64,000 nucleotides of DNA from Parelaphostrongylus tenuis (taxonomy: Eukaryota > Nematoda > Chromadorea > Rhabditida > Metastrongylidae), in contig JAHQIW010000655.1 of assembly GCA_019055375.1 (NCBI GenBank), forward strand, positions 1 through 64,000. Direction: 5' to 3'. The position numbers and the translations under genes were made by a program. The notes below the pieces were generated by a model that did not search any database, had not been told where the DNA came from, and saw nothing but the letters and a program-made list of their open reading frames with translations. Positions 1 through 12,500 of this stretch are shown piece after piece. Every line of letters starts with the position of its first letter. Positions within the stretch are counted from its first letter, which is position 1.

Positions 1-174
1 ATAAATTCATGTTACTGTCGATATTGTAAACTTGACGAATTAATAAATTGGATCTACATAATGCATTAGATATTTATCGATTCACTTCTAAACGTAAAAG
101 TAACGCAATTACAAAATAACTTAGACGATTTCGGTGTAATAGAGTCCAAATAGAAATAGGTACAGATCGTCATT
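1..174. other. AT-rich sequence, no feature seen
   Basis: Short AT-rich stretch at the window edge. I see no coding-like frame, RNA gene or repeat in it. Confidence 0.4.
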
Positions 175-510
175 TTAGTCCGTTTCGATCTTGGCAGCCC
201 TAGTTCGGCCCTGAGATTTTAGCAGCCTCTCGGTACTCGTCCTACCTGGCGCTGCCGTACCAAGGGCTCTTTCGGGGTCAGGGAAATGAGGCCCATATTT
301 GTTACTGTTTTTGGCATTTTGATACCCAACGTGTAGCTTGCCATTCTCTAAACGTGGGGGCTGGGTACTCACGAGTAGCTTGCCAGTCTCTTCGGAGGAG
401 CGGGAGGAGCTTATTTGTTGGAGGCGACTCCTAACGCCTCCCATGTACTTCCCAGCCGCTTGATTGCAGGATTTGGCCGACTTGACTCGTAGAAATAGAG
501 TTTTTGTCAA
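175..510 (-). pseudogene. coding-like relic, unrecognised
   Basis: An uninterrupted minus-strand frame of about 111 codons. It opens on TTG; the first ATG lies some 25 codons in. It is clearly GC-richer than the flanking AT-rich DNA and its product is hydrophilic, rich in Arg, Ser and Lys, with no membrane segment. I recognise no domain. The composition contrast and absence of stops suggest a coding origin, either an exon or an N-terminal piece of a retrotransposon protein. There is no good ATG and no clear splice acceptor, so I treat it as a relic. It sits beside an AT microsatellite and a decayed MITE, which favours a transposon origin. Confidence 0.3.
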
Positions 511-512
511 GT

Positions 513-560
513 CATATATATATATATAATATATATATTATATATATATATATATATATG
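513..560. repeat. AT dinucleotide microsatellite
   Basis: About 48 bp of almost pure alternating AT with two phase slips (AATA, TTAT). It can form a cruciform. It lies just outside the terminal inverted repeat of the neighbouring MITE, as the (AT)n tract at 42.75 kb also does. Confidence 0.9.
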
Positions 561-589
561 CTGATTATGCCTACATTGGATAGCGAGTT

Positions 590-1020
590 TTTAATCGGAC
601 ATTATATCTACGCTCTTTAACTAAGCCATACACTTCAACCTTTTATCGATATACCCAATGATATTGAATGATGTGCGAAACTTTGACTTTGACGATATCA
701 ACAACACCATAAGGCTGAGTTATAGGTCAAAGTTTGGGCGTCGGACGGGATTCGAACTCGCATTTCACCCTTTACGAGACGAATGTTAATTATCACACTA
801 CAGCTGCTCTTGTTCTGCCATCAGTCTTCCTTCACCACTATGTATTGATTTGTCGGCAACCAAGCGTTATCGTTTTCGTCAGGCAGGCCAATATTCGTAT
901 TGAATCGGTCACGATAAGATATTCCATATACGTACTATAATCAACTAAGATTCTTTTTATTTAGCTGCTTTTACCGTAGTATGATGTTACAAATATATAT
1001 CCGATAATGTTGGAAATATG
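590..1020. mobile_element. TR-MITE family, decayed copy
   Basis: The segment from about 646 matches the left terminal repeat of the family (ATATACCCA, AT-rich spacer, GATGTGCRAAACTTT). It is followed at about 740-770 by a minus-strand tRNA B-box-like sequence (GAGTTCGAATCCCG) and a stretch resembling a tRNA 5' half. The right end is not clear. A second left-end-like block (TATGATGTTACA) occurs at about 979-1010. Assignment rests on similarity to better copies at 26.4, 35.2 and 42.7 kb. Unlike a normal SINE, the family encloses its tRNA-like core between inverted repeats. Confidence 0.5.
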
Positions 1021-1520
1021 TTTCTGACATTATCCGCTGAAAGCGATTAACGGGAAAGAAATCCAACATAATTGTCCAGAATGAATGAGGAAGAGACTGG
1101 AAGTTTAATAAGCCAAAATATAACATCTAACTAGGATTTCGTTCTTCCCATACCCCTGGATATAGATTTACGACCAAAAAAATCCGGCCTTTCTTACTTG
1201 ACATTCATTCAGTTACTCCAACATTCTTGAGAGGTGGGGCGACTTGTATTACTGTGTGATTGACTTGTGAGGGACTTATATTGCTGTGCAAGAATCGTAG
1301 CTTTTACAGAATCTTCACTATAATGCTTTTGGTCCTACGCGTGCATAGAACTGTTGTGCTTGGCTTTAGATCGACAAACAAATAAGGACGTAAGGTGAAG
1401 GAGTACGTCAAGCAGGTCTGCAATCGCATATGCTATATACCCATCCTGGCTTCGTCTTACAGCATTCGTCATCTGGAAGCCATTTATGACTTATTAACAT
1501 CAAAGCTGTTAGTTCAGATC
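1021..1520. other. left flank of the satellite, no gene seen
   Basis: About 500 bp of AT-rich sequence without a convincing frame, RNA gene or recognisable repeat. It ends abruptly at the first satellite monomer, and the flank itself has no similarity to the monomer. Confidence 0.5.
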
Positions 1521-2040
1521 TGGTGCTATACTGTAATAAAGCGTGTCATCAGTGATTATTGTTCAACATGAATTCTCTGTGCGCTTTTAGACGTTTCAGC
1601 CAAGATGCAATTATTTTTAGATAGATCTCGATGCCAGCAATCAGATGGTACAATTGGATTCCGGATCCGATTGAAACAGACTGAGTAATGACGTAAAAAT
1701 GGTGCTATACTGTAATAAAGCGTATCATCAGTGATTATTGTTCAACATGAATTCTCTGTGAGCTTTTACACGTTTCAGCCAAGATGCAAGTTATTTTTAG
1801 ATAGATCTCGATGCCAGCAATCAGATGGTACTATTGGATTCCGGATCCGATGGAAACAGACTGAGTAATGACGTAAAAAGTGGTGCTATACTACAATAAA
1901 GCGTATCATCAGTGATTATTATTCAACATGAATTCTCTGTGCGCTTTTACACGTTTCAGCCAAGATGCGAGTATTTTTAGATAGATCTCCATGCCAGCAA
2001 TCAGATGGTACTGTTGGATACCGGACCCGATTGAAACAGA

Positions 2041-3130
2041 CTGAGTAATGACGTAAAAATATGTGCTATACTATAATAAAGCTTATCATCAGTGATTACT
2101 CTTCAGCATAAATTCCCTGTGAGCTTTTGCACGTTTCAGCCAAGATGCGAATATTTTTAGATAGAACTCGATGCCAGAAATCAGATTGTGCTATTGGACT
2201 CCGGATCCGATTGAAACAGACTGAGTAATGACGTAAAAAGTGGTGCTATACTATAATAAAGCGCATCATCAGTGATTACTGTTCAGCATAAATTCCCTGT
2301 GAGCTTTTGCACGTTTCAGCCAAGATGCGAGTATTCTTAGATAGATCTCGATGCCAGCAATCAGATGGTACTATTGGATTCCGGATCCGACTGGAACAGA
2401 CTGAGTAATGACGTAAAAATAGATGCTATAATATAATAAGCGCACCATCAGTGATTACTGTTCAGCATAAATTCCCTGTGAGCTTTTGCACGTTTCAGCC
2501 AAGATGCGAATATTTTTAGATAGATCTCGATGCCAGAAATCAGATTGTGCTATTGGATTCCGGATAAGATTGAAACAGACTGAGTAATGACGTATAAAGG
2601 GGTGCTATACTACAATAAAGCGCATCATCAGTGATTACTGTTCAGCATAAATTCCCTGTGAGCTTTTGCACGTTTCAGCCAAGATGCGAGTATTTTTAGA
2701 TTGATCTCGATGCCAGCAATCAGATGGTACTATTGGATTCCGGATCCGATGGAAACAGACTGAGTAATGACGTAAAAAGGGGTGCTATACTACAATAAAG
2801 CGGATCATCAGTGAATATTATTTAACATGAATTCTATGTGCGCTTTTACACGTTTCAGCCAAGATGCGAGTATTTTTAGATAGATCTCGATGCCAGAAAT
2901 CAGATTGTGCTATTGGACTCCGGATCCGATAGGAAACAGACTGAGTAATGACGTAAAAAGTGGTTGCTATACTATAATAAAGCGGATCAGTAGTGTAACA
3001 TTCAACATGAATTCCCTGTGCGCTTTTACACGTTTCAGCCTAGATGCGAGTATTTTAGATAGATCTCGATGCCAGCAATCAGATGGTGCTATTGGATTCC
3101 GGATAAGATTGAAACAGACTGAGTAATGAC
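2041..3130. repeat. 360-bp dimeric higher-order stretch
   Basis: Monomers alternate between a CCAGAAATCAGATTGTG type (near 2170, 2530 and 2890) and a CCAGCAATCAGATGGT type (near 2350, 2710 and 3070). This gives a two-monomer period of about 360 bp over three cycles. The alternation breaks down on both sides. Confidence 0.65.
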
Positions 3131-6100
3131 GTATAAAGGGGTGCTATACTACAATAAAGCGCATCATCAGTGATTACTGTTCAGCATAATTCTCTGTGAG
3201 CTTTTGCACGTTTCAGCCAAGATGCGAGTATTTTTAGATAGATCTCGATGCCAGCAATCAGATGGTACTATTGGATACCGGATCCGATTGAAACAGACTG
3301 AGTAATGACGTAAAAATGTGGTGCTATACTATAATAAAGCGCATCATCAGTGATTACTGTTCAGCATGAATTCTCTGTGAGCTTTTGCACGTTTCAGCCA
3401 AGATGCGAGTATTTTTAGATAGATCTCGATGCCAGCAATCAGATGGTACTATTGGATCCGGATCCGATTGAAACAGACTGAGTAATGACGTAAAAAGTGG
3501 TGCTATACTATAATAAAGCGTATCATCAGTGATTACTGTTCAGCATGAATTCCCTGTGAGCTTTTACACGTTTCAGCCAAGATGCGAGTATTTTTAGATA
3601 GATCTCGATGCCAGAAATCAGATGGTGCTATTGGATTCCGGATCCGATAGAACAGACTGAGTAATGACGTAAAAAGGGGTGCTATACTATCATAAAGCGT
3701 ATCATCAGTGATTATCTTTCAACATGAATTCTCTGTGCGCTTTTACACGTTTCAGCCAAGATGCGAGTATTTTTAGATAGATCTCGATGCCAGAAATCAG
3801 ATTGTACTATTGGATTCCGGATCCGATAGAAACAGACTGAGTAATGACGTAAAAAGTGGTGCTATACTATAATAAAGCGCATCATCAGTGATTACTGTTC
3901 AGCATAAATTCCCTGTGAGCTTTTACACGTTTCAGCCAAGATGCGATATTTTTAGATAGATCTCGATGCCAGCAATCAGATGGTGACTATTGGATTCCGG
4001 ATCCGATAGAAACAGACTGAGTAATGACGTAAAAAGTGGTGCTATACTGTAATAAAGCGTATCATCAGTGATTGTTGTTCAACATGAATTCTCTGTGCGC
4101 TTTTACACGTTTCAGCCAAGATGCGAGTATTTTTAGATAGATCTCGATGCCAGCAATCAGATGGTACTATTGGATTCCGGATCCGATAGAAACAGACTGA
4201 GTAATGACGTAAAAAGTGGTGCTATACTGTAATAAAGCGTATCATCAGTGATTATGTTGACATGAATTCTCTGTGCGCTTTTACACGTTTCAGCCAAGAT
4301 GCGAGTATTTTTAGATAGATCTCGATGCCAGCAATCAGATGGTACTATTGGATTCCGGATCCGATTGGAAACAGACTGAGTAATGACGTAAAAAGTTGGT
4401 GCTATACTATGATAAAGCGTATCATCAGTGATTATTATTCAACATGAATTCTCTGTGCGCATTTACACGTTTCAGCCAAGATGCGAGTATTTTTAGATAG
4501 ATCTCGATGCCAGCAATCAGATGGTACTATTGGATTCCGGATCCGATAGAAACAGACTGAGTAATGACGTAAAAATGGTGCTATACTGTAATAAAGCGTA
4601 TCATCAGTGATTATGTTCAACATGAATTCTCTGTGCGCTTTTACACGTTTCAGCCAAGATGCGAGTATTTTTAGATAGATCTCGATGCCAGCAATCAGAT
4701 GGTGCTATTGGATTCCGGATCCGATAGAAACAGACTGAGTAATGACGTAAAAAGTGGTGCTATACTATATAAAGCGTATCATCAGTGATTATTGTTCAGC
4801 ATGAATTCCCTGTGCGCTTTTACACGTTTCAGCCAAGATGCGAGTATTTTTAGATAGATCTCGATGCCAGAAATCAGATTGTGCTATAGGATTCCGGATC
4901 CGATTGAAACAGACTGAGTAATGACGTAAAAAGTGGTGCTATACTGTAATAAAGCGTATCATCAGTGATTATTATTCAACATGAATTCTCTTTGCGCTTT
5001 TACACGTTTCAGAAATGATGCGAGTATTTTTAGATAGATCTCGATGCCAGAAATCAGATTGTGCTATTGGATTCCGGATCCGATTGAAACAGACTGAGTA
5101 ATGACGTAAAAAGTGGTGCTATACTATAATAAAGCGCATCATCAGTGATTACTGTTCAGCATAAATTCCCTGTGAGCTTTTATACGTTTCAGCCAAGATG
5201 CGAGTATTTTTAGATAGATCTCGATGCCAGCAATCAGATGGCACTATTGGATTCCGGATCCGATGGAAACAGACTGAGTAATGATGTAAAAAGGATTGCT
5301 ATACTACAATAAAGCGTATCACCAGTGACTGTTGTTGAACATGAATTCTCTGTGCGCTTTTACACGTTTCAGCCAAGATGCGAGTATTTTTAGATAGATC
5401 TCGACGCAAACAATCAGATGGTACAATTGGATTCCGGATCCGATAGAAACAGACTGAGTAATGACGTAAAAAGTGATGCTTTACTGTAATAAAGCGTACC
5501 ATCAGTGACTGTTGTTGAACATGAATTCTCTGTGCGCTTTTACACGTTTCAGCCAAAATGCGAGTATTTTTAGATAGATCTCGATGCCAGCAATCAGATG
5601 GTACAATTTGATTCCGGATCCGATGGAAACAGACTGAGTTATGACGTAAAAAGTGGTGCTATACTATGATAAAGCGTATCCATTAGTGTATCGTTCAACA
5701 TGAATCTCTGTGCGCTTTACACGTTTCAGCCAAGATGCGAGTATTTTTAGATAGATCTCGATGCAAGCAATCAGATGGTACTATTGGATTCCGGATCCGA
5801 TAGAAACAGACTGAGTAATGTCGTAAAAAGTGGTGCTATACTGTAATAAAGCGTATCATCAGTGATTGCTGTTGAACATGAATTCTCTGTGCGCTTTTAC
5901 ACGTTTCAGCCAAGATGCGAGTATTTTTAGATAGATCTCGATGCAAGCAATCAGATGGTACTATTGGATTCCGGATCCGATAGAAACAGACTGAGTAATG
6001 ACGTAAAAAGTGGTGCTATACTGTAATAAAGCGTATCATCAGTGATTGTTGTTGAACATGAATTCTCTGTGCGCTTTTACACGTTTCAGCCAAGATGCGA

Positions 6101-6224
6101 GTATTTTTAGATAGATCTCGATGCCAGCAATCAGATGGTACTATTGGATTCCGGATCCGATAGAAACAGACTGAGTAATGACGTAAAAAGTGGTGCTATA
6201 CTGTAATAATGCGTATCATCAGTG

Positions 6225-6350
6225 ATTGTTGTTGACATGAATTCCCTGTGCGCTTTTACACGTTTCAGCCAAGATGCGAGTATTTTTCTTAGATAGATAC
6301 AGACTGATGAAGTAATGACGTAAAAAGTTGTGCTATACTGTAATAAAGCG
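6225..6350. repeat. internally deleted satellite monomer
   Basis: This copy joins AGATAGAT (6291-6298) directly to ACAGACTGA, losing about 50 bp that normally contain the BglII and BamHI sites. It also has small local insertions (TTTTTCTTAG; CTGATGAAGTAATG). It is the only monomer I saw with a large internal deletion and lies near the block I/II boundary. Confidence 0.85.
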
Positions 6351-6500
6351 TATCATCAGTGACTGTGTTGAACATGAATTCTCTGTGCGCTTTTACACGT
6401 TTCAGCCCAAAATGCGAGTATTTTTAGATAGATCTCTATGCAAACAATCAGATGGTACTATTGGATTCCGGATCCGATAGAAACAGACTGAGTTATGACG

Positions 6501-9500
6501 TAAAAAGTGGTGCTATACTGTAATAAAGCGTATCATTAGTGATTATTGTTCAACATGAATTCTCTGCGCGCTTTTACACGTTTCAGCCAAGATGCGATTA
6601 TTTTTAGATAGATCTCGATGCCAGCAATCAGATGGTACAATTGGATTCCGGATCCGATAGAACAGACTGAGTAATGACGTAAAAAGTGGTGCTATACTAT
6701 GATAAAGCGTACCATTAGTGTACCATTCATGATGAATTCTTTGTGCGCTTTTACACGTTTCAGCCATGATGCGATTATTTTTAGATAGATCTCGATGCCA
6801 GCAGTCAGATGGTACTATTGGATTCCGGTTCCGATAGAAACAGACTGAGTAATAACGTAAAAAGTGGTGCTATACTATGATAAAGCGTAATATTAGTGTA
6901 TCATTCATAATGAATTCTCTGTGCGCTTTTATACGTTTCAGCCAAGATACGATTATTTTTAGATAGATCTCGATGCCAGCAATCAGATGGTACTATTGGG
7001 TTCCGGATCCGATTAGAACAGACTGAGTAATGACGTAAAAAGTGGTGCTATACTGTAATAAAGCGTATCATCAGTGACTATTGTTCAACATGTATTCTCT
7101 GGGCGCTTTTACACGTTTCAGCTAAGATGCGATTATTTTTAGATAGATCTCGATGCCAGCAATCAGATGGTACTATTGGATTCCGGATGCAAAAGAAACA
7201 GACTGAGTAATGGCGTAAAAAATGGTGCTATACTGTAATAAAGCGTATCATCAGTGATTACTGTTCAACATGAATTCTCTGTGCGCTTTTACACGTTTCA
7301 GCCAAGATGCGATTATTTTTAGATAGATCTCGATGCCAGCAATCAGATGGCTACTATTGGATTCTGGATCCGATAGAAACAGACTGAGTATGACGTAAAA
7401 AGTGGTGCTATACTGTAATAAAGCGTATCATCAGTGATTATTGTTGAACATGAATTCTCTGTGCGCTTTTACACGTTTCAGCCAAGATGCGATTATTTTT
7501 AGATAGATCTCGATGCACAGCAATCAGATGGCACAATTGGATTCCGGATCCGATTAGAACAGACTGAGTAATGACGTAAAAAATGGTGCTGTACTGTAAT
7601 AAAGCGTATCATCAGTGATTATTGTTCAACATGAATTCTCTGTGCGCATTTAGACGTTTCAGCCAAGATTCGATTATTTTTAGATAGATCTCGATGCCAG
7701 CAATCAGATGGTACCATTGGATTCCGGATCCGATTAGAACAGACTGAGTAATGACGTAAAAAGTGGTGCTATACTATGATAAAGCGTGCCATTAGTGTAT
7801 CATTCAACATGAATTCTCTGTGCGCTTTTACACGTTTCAGCAAAGATGCGATTATTTTTAGATAGATCTCGATGCCAGCAATCAGATGGTGCTATTGGAA
7901 TCCGGATCCAAAAGAAACAGACTGAGTAATACGTAAAAAAGTGGTGCTATACTGTAATAAAGCGTAACATCAGTGATTATTGTTCAGCATGAATTCTCTG
8001 TGCGCTTTTACACGTTTCAGCAAAGATGCGATTATTTTTAGATAGATCTCCATGCCAGCAATCAGATGGTACATTGGATTCCGGATCCGATAGAAACAGA
8101 CTGAGTGATGACGTAAAAAGTGGTGCTATACTTGATAAAGCGTACCATTAGTGTATCATTCATGATGAATTCTCTGTGCGCTTTTACACGTTTCAGCCAA
8201 GATGCGATTATTTTTAGATAGATCTCGATGCCAGCAATCAGATGGTACTATTGGATTCCGGATCCGAAAGAAACAGACTGAGTAATGACGTAAAAAGTGG
8301 TGCTATACTGTGATAAAGCGTACCATCAGTGTATCGTTCAACATGAATTCTCTGTGCGCTTTTACACGTTTCAGCAAGATGCGATTATTTTTAGATAGAT
8401 CTCGATGCCAGCAATCAGATGGTACTATTGGATTCCGGATCCTATTAGAACAGACTGAGTAATGACGTAAAAAATGGTGCTATACTGTAATAAAGCGTAT
8501 CATCAGTGATTATTGTTCAACATGAATTCTCTGTGCGCTTTTACATGTTTCAGCCAAGATGCGATTATTTTTAGATAGATCTCGATGCCAGCAATCAGAT
8601 GGTACTATTGGATTCCGGATCCGATAGAAACAGACTGAGTAATGACGTAAAAAGTGGTGCTATACTATGATAAAGCGTACCATAGTGTATCATTCACATG
8701 AATTCTCTGTGCGCTTTTACACGTTTCAGCCAAGATGCGATTATTTTTAGATAGATCTCGATGCCAGCAATCAGATGGTACTATTGGATTCCGGATCCGA
8801 TTAGAACAGACTGAGTATAGACGTAAAAAATGTGTGCTACACTGTAATAAGGCGTATCATCAGTGATTATTGTTCAACATGAATTCTCTGTGCGCTTTTA
8901 CACGTTTCAGCAAAGATGCGATTATCTTTTAGATAGATCTCGATGCCAGCAATCAGATGGTACTATTGGATTCCGGATCCGATAAGAAACAGACTGAGTA
9001 ATGACGTAAAAAGTGGTGCTATACTATGATAAAGCGTACCATTAGTGTATCATTCATGATGAATTCTCTGTGCGCTTTTACACGTTTCAGCCAAGATGCG
9101 ATTATTTTTAGATAGATCTCGATGCCAGCAATCAGATGGTACTATTGGATTCGGATCCGAAAGAAACAGACTGAGTGATGACGTAAAAAGTGGTGCTATA
9201 CTGTGATAAAGCGTATCATCAGTGATATTGTTCAACATGAATTCTCTGTGCGCTTTTACACGTTTCAGCAAAGATGCGATTATTTTAGATAGATCTCCAT
9301 GCCAGCAATCAGATGGTACTATTGGATTCCGGATCCGATAAGAAACAGACTGAGTAATGACGTAAAAAGTGGTGCTATACTATGATAAAGCGTACCATTA
9401 GTGTATCATTCATGATGAATTCTCTGTGCGCTTTTACACGTTTCAGCCAAGATGCGATTATTTTTAGATAGATCTCGATGCCAGCAATCAGATGGTACTA

Positions 9501-12500
9501 TTGGATTCCGGATCCGATTAGAACAGACTGAGTAATGACGTAAAAAATGGTGCTATACTGTGATAAAGCGTATCATCAGTGATATTGTTCAACATGAATT
9601 CTCTGTGCGCTTTTACACGTTTCAGCCAAGATGCGATTATTTTTAGATAGATCTCGATGCCAGCAATCAGATGGTACTATTGGATTCCGGATCCGATTAG
9701 AACAGACTGAGTAATGACGTAAAAAATGGTGCTATACTGTAATAAAGCGTATCATCAGTGATTATTGTTCAACATGAATTCTCTGTGCGCTTTTACACGT
9801 TTCAGCCAAGATGCGATTATTTTTAGATAGATCTCGATGCCAGCAATCAGATGGTACTATTGGATTCCGGATCCAAAAGAAACAGACTGAGTAATGACGT
9901 AAAAAGTGGTGCTATACTGTAATAAAGCGTATCATCAGTGATTATTGTTCAACATGAATTCTCTGTGCGCTTTTACACGTTTCAGCCAAGATGCGATTAT
10001 TTTTAGATAGATCTCGATGCCAGCAATCAGATGGTACAATTGGATTCCGGATCCGATTAGAACAGACTGAGTATGACGTAAAAAATGGTGCTATACTGTA
10101 ATAAAGCGTATCATCAGTGATTATTGTTCAACATGAATTCTCTGTGCGCTTTTACACGTTTCAGCCAAGATGCGATTATTTTTAGATAGATCTCGATGCC
10201 AGCAATCAGATGGTACTATTGGATTCCGGATCCGATAGAACAGACTGAGTATGACGTAAAAAAGTGGTGCTATACTGTAATAAAGCGTACATCAGTGATC
10301 ATGTCAACATGAATTCTCTGTGCGCTTTTACACGTTTCAGCCAAGATGCGATTATTTTTAGATAGATCTCGATGCCAGCAATCAGATGGTACATTGGATT
10401 CCGGATCCATTAGAACAGACTGAGTAATGACGTAAAAAGTGGTGCTATACTGTAATAAAGCGTATCATCAGTGATTATTGTTCAACATGAATTCTCTGTG
10501 CGCTTTTACACGTTTCAGCAAAGATGCGATTATTTTTAGATAGATCTCGATGCCAGCAATCAGATGGTACTATTGGATTCCGGATCCGATAGAACAGACT
10601 GAGTAATGACGTAAAAAGTGGTGCTATACTATGATAAAGCGTACCATTAGTGTATCATTCATGATGAATTCTCTGTGCGCTTTTACACGTTTCAGCCAAG
10701 ATGCGATTATTTTTAGATAGATCTCGATGCCAGCAATCAGATGGTACTATTGGATTCCGGATCCAAAAGAAACAGACTGAGTAATGACGTAAAAAGTGGT
10801 GCTATACTGTAATAAAGCGTATCATCAGTGATTATTGTTCAACATGAATTCTCTGTGCGCTTTTACACGTTTCAGCCAAGATGCGATTATTTTTAGATAG
10901 ATCTCGATGCCAGCAATCAGATGGTACTATTGGATTCCGGATCCGATTAGAACAGACTGAGTAATGACGTAAAAAGTGGTGCTATACTGTAATAAAGCGT
11001 ACCATCAGTGTATGTTCAACATGAATTCTCTGTGCGCTTTTACACGTTTCAGCAAAGATGCGATTATTTTTAGATAGATCTCGATGCCAGCAATCAGATG
11101 GTACTATTGGATTCCGGATCCAATAGAAACAGACTGAGTAATGACGTAAAAATGGTGCTATACTGTAATAAAGCGTATCATCAGTGATTATTGTTCAACA
11201 TGAATTCTCTGTGCGCTTTTACACGTTTCAGCTAAGATGCGATTATTTTTAGATAGATCTCGATGCCAGCAATCAGATGGTACTATTGGATTCCGGATCC
11301 GAAAGAAACAGACTGAGTAATGACGTAAAAAGTGGTGCTATACTGTAATAAAGCGTATCATCAGTGATTATTGTTCAACATGAATTCTCTGTGCGCTTTT
11401 ACACGTTTCAGCAAGATGCGATTATTTTTAGATAGATCTCGATGCCAGCAATCAGATGGTACTATTGGATTCCGGATCCGATTAGAACAGACTGAGTAAT
11501 GACGTAAAAAGTGGTGCTATACTGTATAAAGCGTATCATCAGTGATTATTGTTCAACGATGAATTCTCTGTGCGCTTTTACACGTTTCAGCCAAGATGCG
11601 ATTATTTTTAGATAGATCTCGATGCCAGCAATCAGATGGTACTATTGGATTCCGGATCCGATTAGAAACAGACTGAGTAATGACGTAAAAAAGTGGTGCT
11701 ATACTGTAATAAAGCGTATCATCAGTGATTATTGTTCAACATGAATTCTCTGTGCGCTTTTACACGTTTCAGCCAAGATCGATTATTTTTAGATAGATCT
11801 CGATGCCAGCAATCAGATGGTACTATTGGATTCCGGATCCGATTAGAACAGACTGAGTAATGACGTAAAAAATGGTGCTATACTGTAATAAAGCGTATCA
11901 TCAGTGATTATTGTTCAACATGAATTCTCTGTGCGCTTTTACACGTTTCAGCTAAGATGCGATTATTTTTAGATAGATCTCGATGCCAGCAATCAGATGG
12001 TACTATTGGATTCCGGATCCGATAGAAACAGACTGAGTAATGACGTAAAAATGGTGCTATACTGTAATAAAGCGTATCATCAGTGATTATTGTTCAACAT
12101 GAATTCTCTGTGCGCTTTTACACGTTTCAGCCAAGATGCGATTATTTTTAGATAGATCTCGATGCCAGCAATCAGATGGTACTATTGGATTCCGGATCCG
12201 ATTAGAAACAGACTGAGTAATGACGTAAAAAAGTGGTGCTATACTATGATAAAGCGTATCATTAGTGATATCGTTCATGATGAATTCTCTGTGCGCTTTT
12301 ACACGTTTCAGCCAAGATGCGATTATTTTTAGATAGATCTCGATGCCAGCAATCAGATGGTACTATTGGATTCCGGATCCAAAAGAACAGACTGAGTAAT
12401 GACGTAAAAAGTGGTGCTATACTGTAATAAAGCGTATCATCAGTGTATCATTGTCAACATGAATTCTCTGTGCGCTTTTACACGTTTCAGCCAAGATGCG

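Larger units (their letters stand above)
1521..6500. repeat. satellite block I (GCGAGTA monomers)
   Basis: About 28 monomers. All but the first two, most diverged copies read GCGAGTA or GCGAATA where block II reads GCGATTA, just after the ATG that follows TTTCAG. Block I also carries variants missing from block II: CAGCATAAATTCCCTGTGAGC in place of CAACATGAATTCTCTGTGCGC, and CCAGAAATCAGATTGTG in place of CCAGCAATCAGATGGTA. The first two monomers (GCAATTA and GCAAGTTA) lie at the outer edge. Confidence 0.9.

Noticed and set aside
2890..3126. Plus-strand 78-codon frame in the satellite
   Set aside because: Arises from an indel that joins the 27-codon micro-ORF to a neighbouring frame; not a separate gene.
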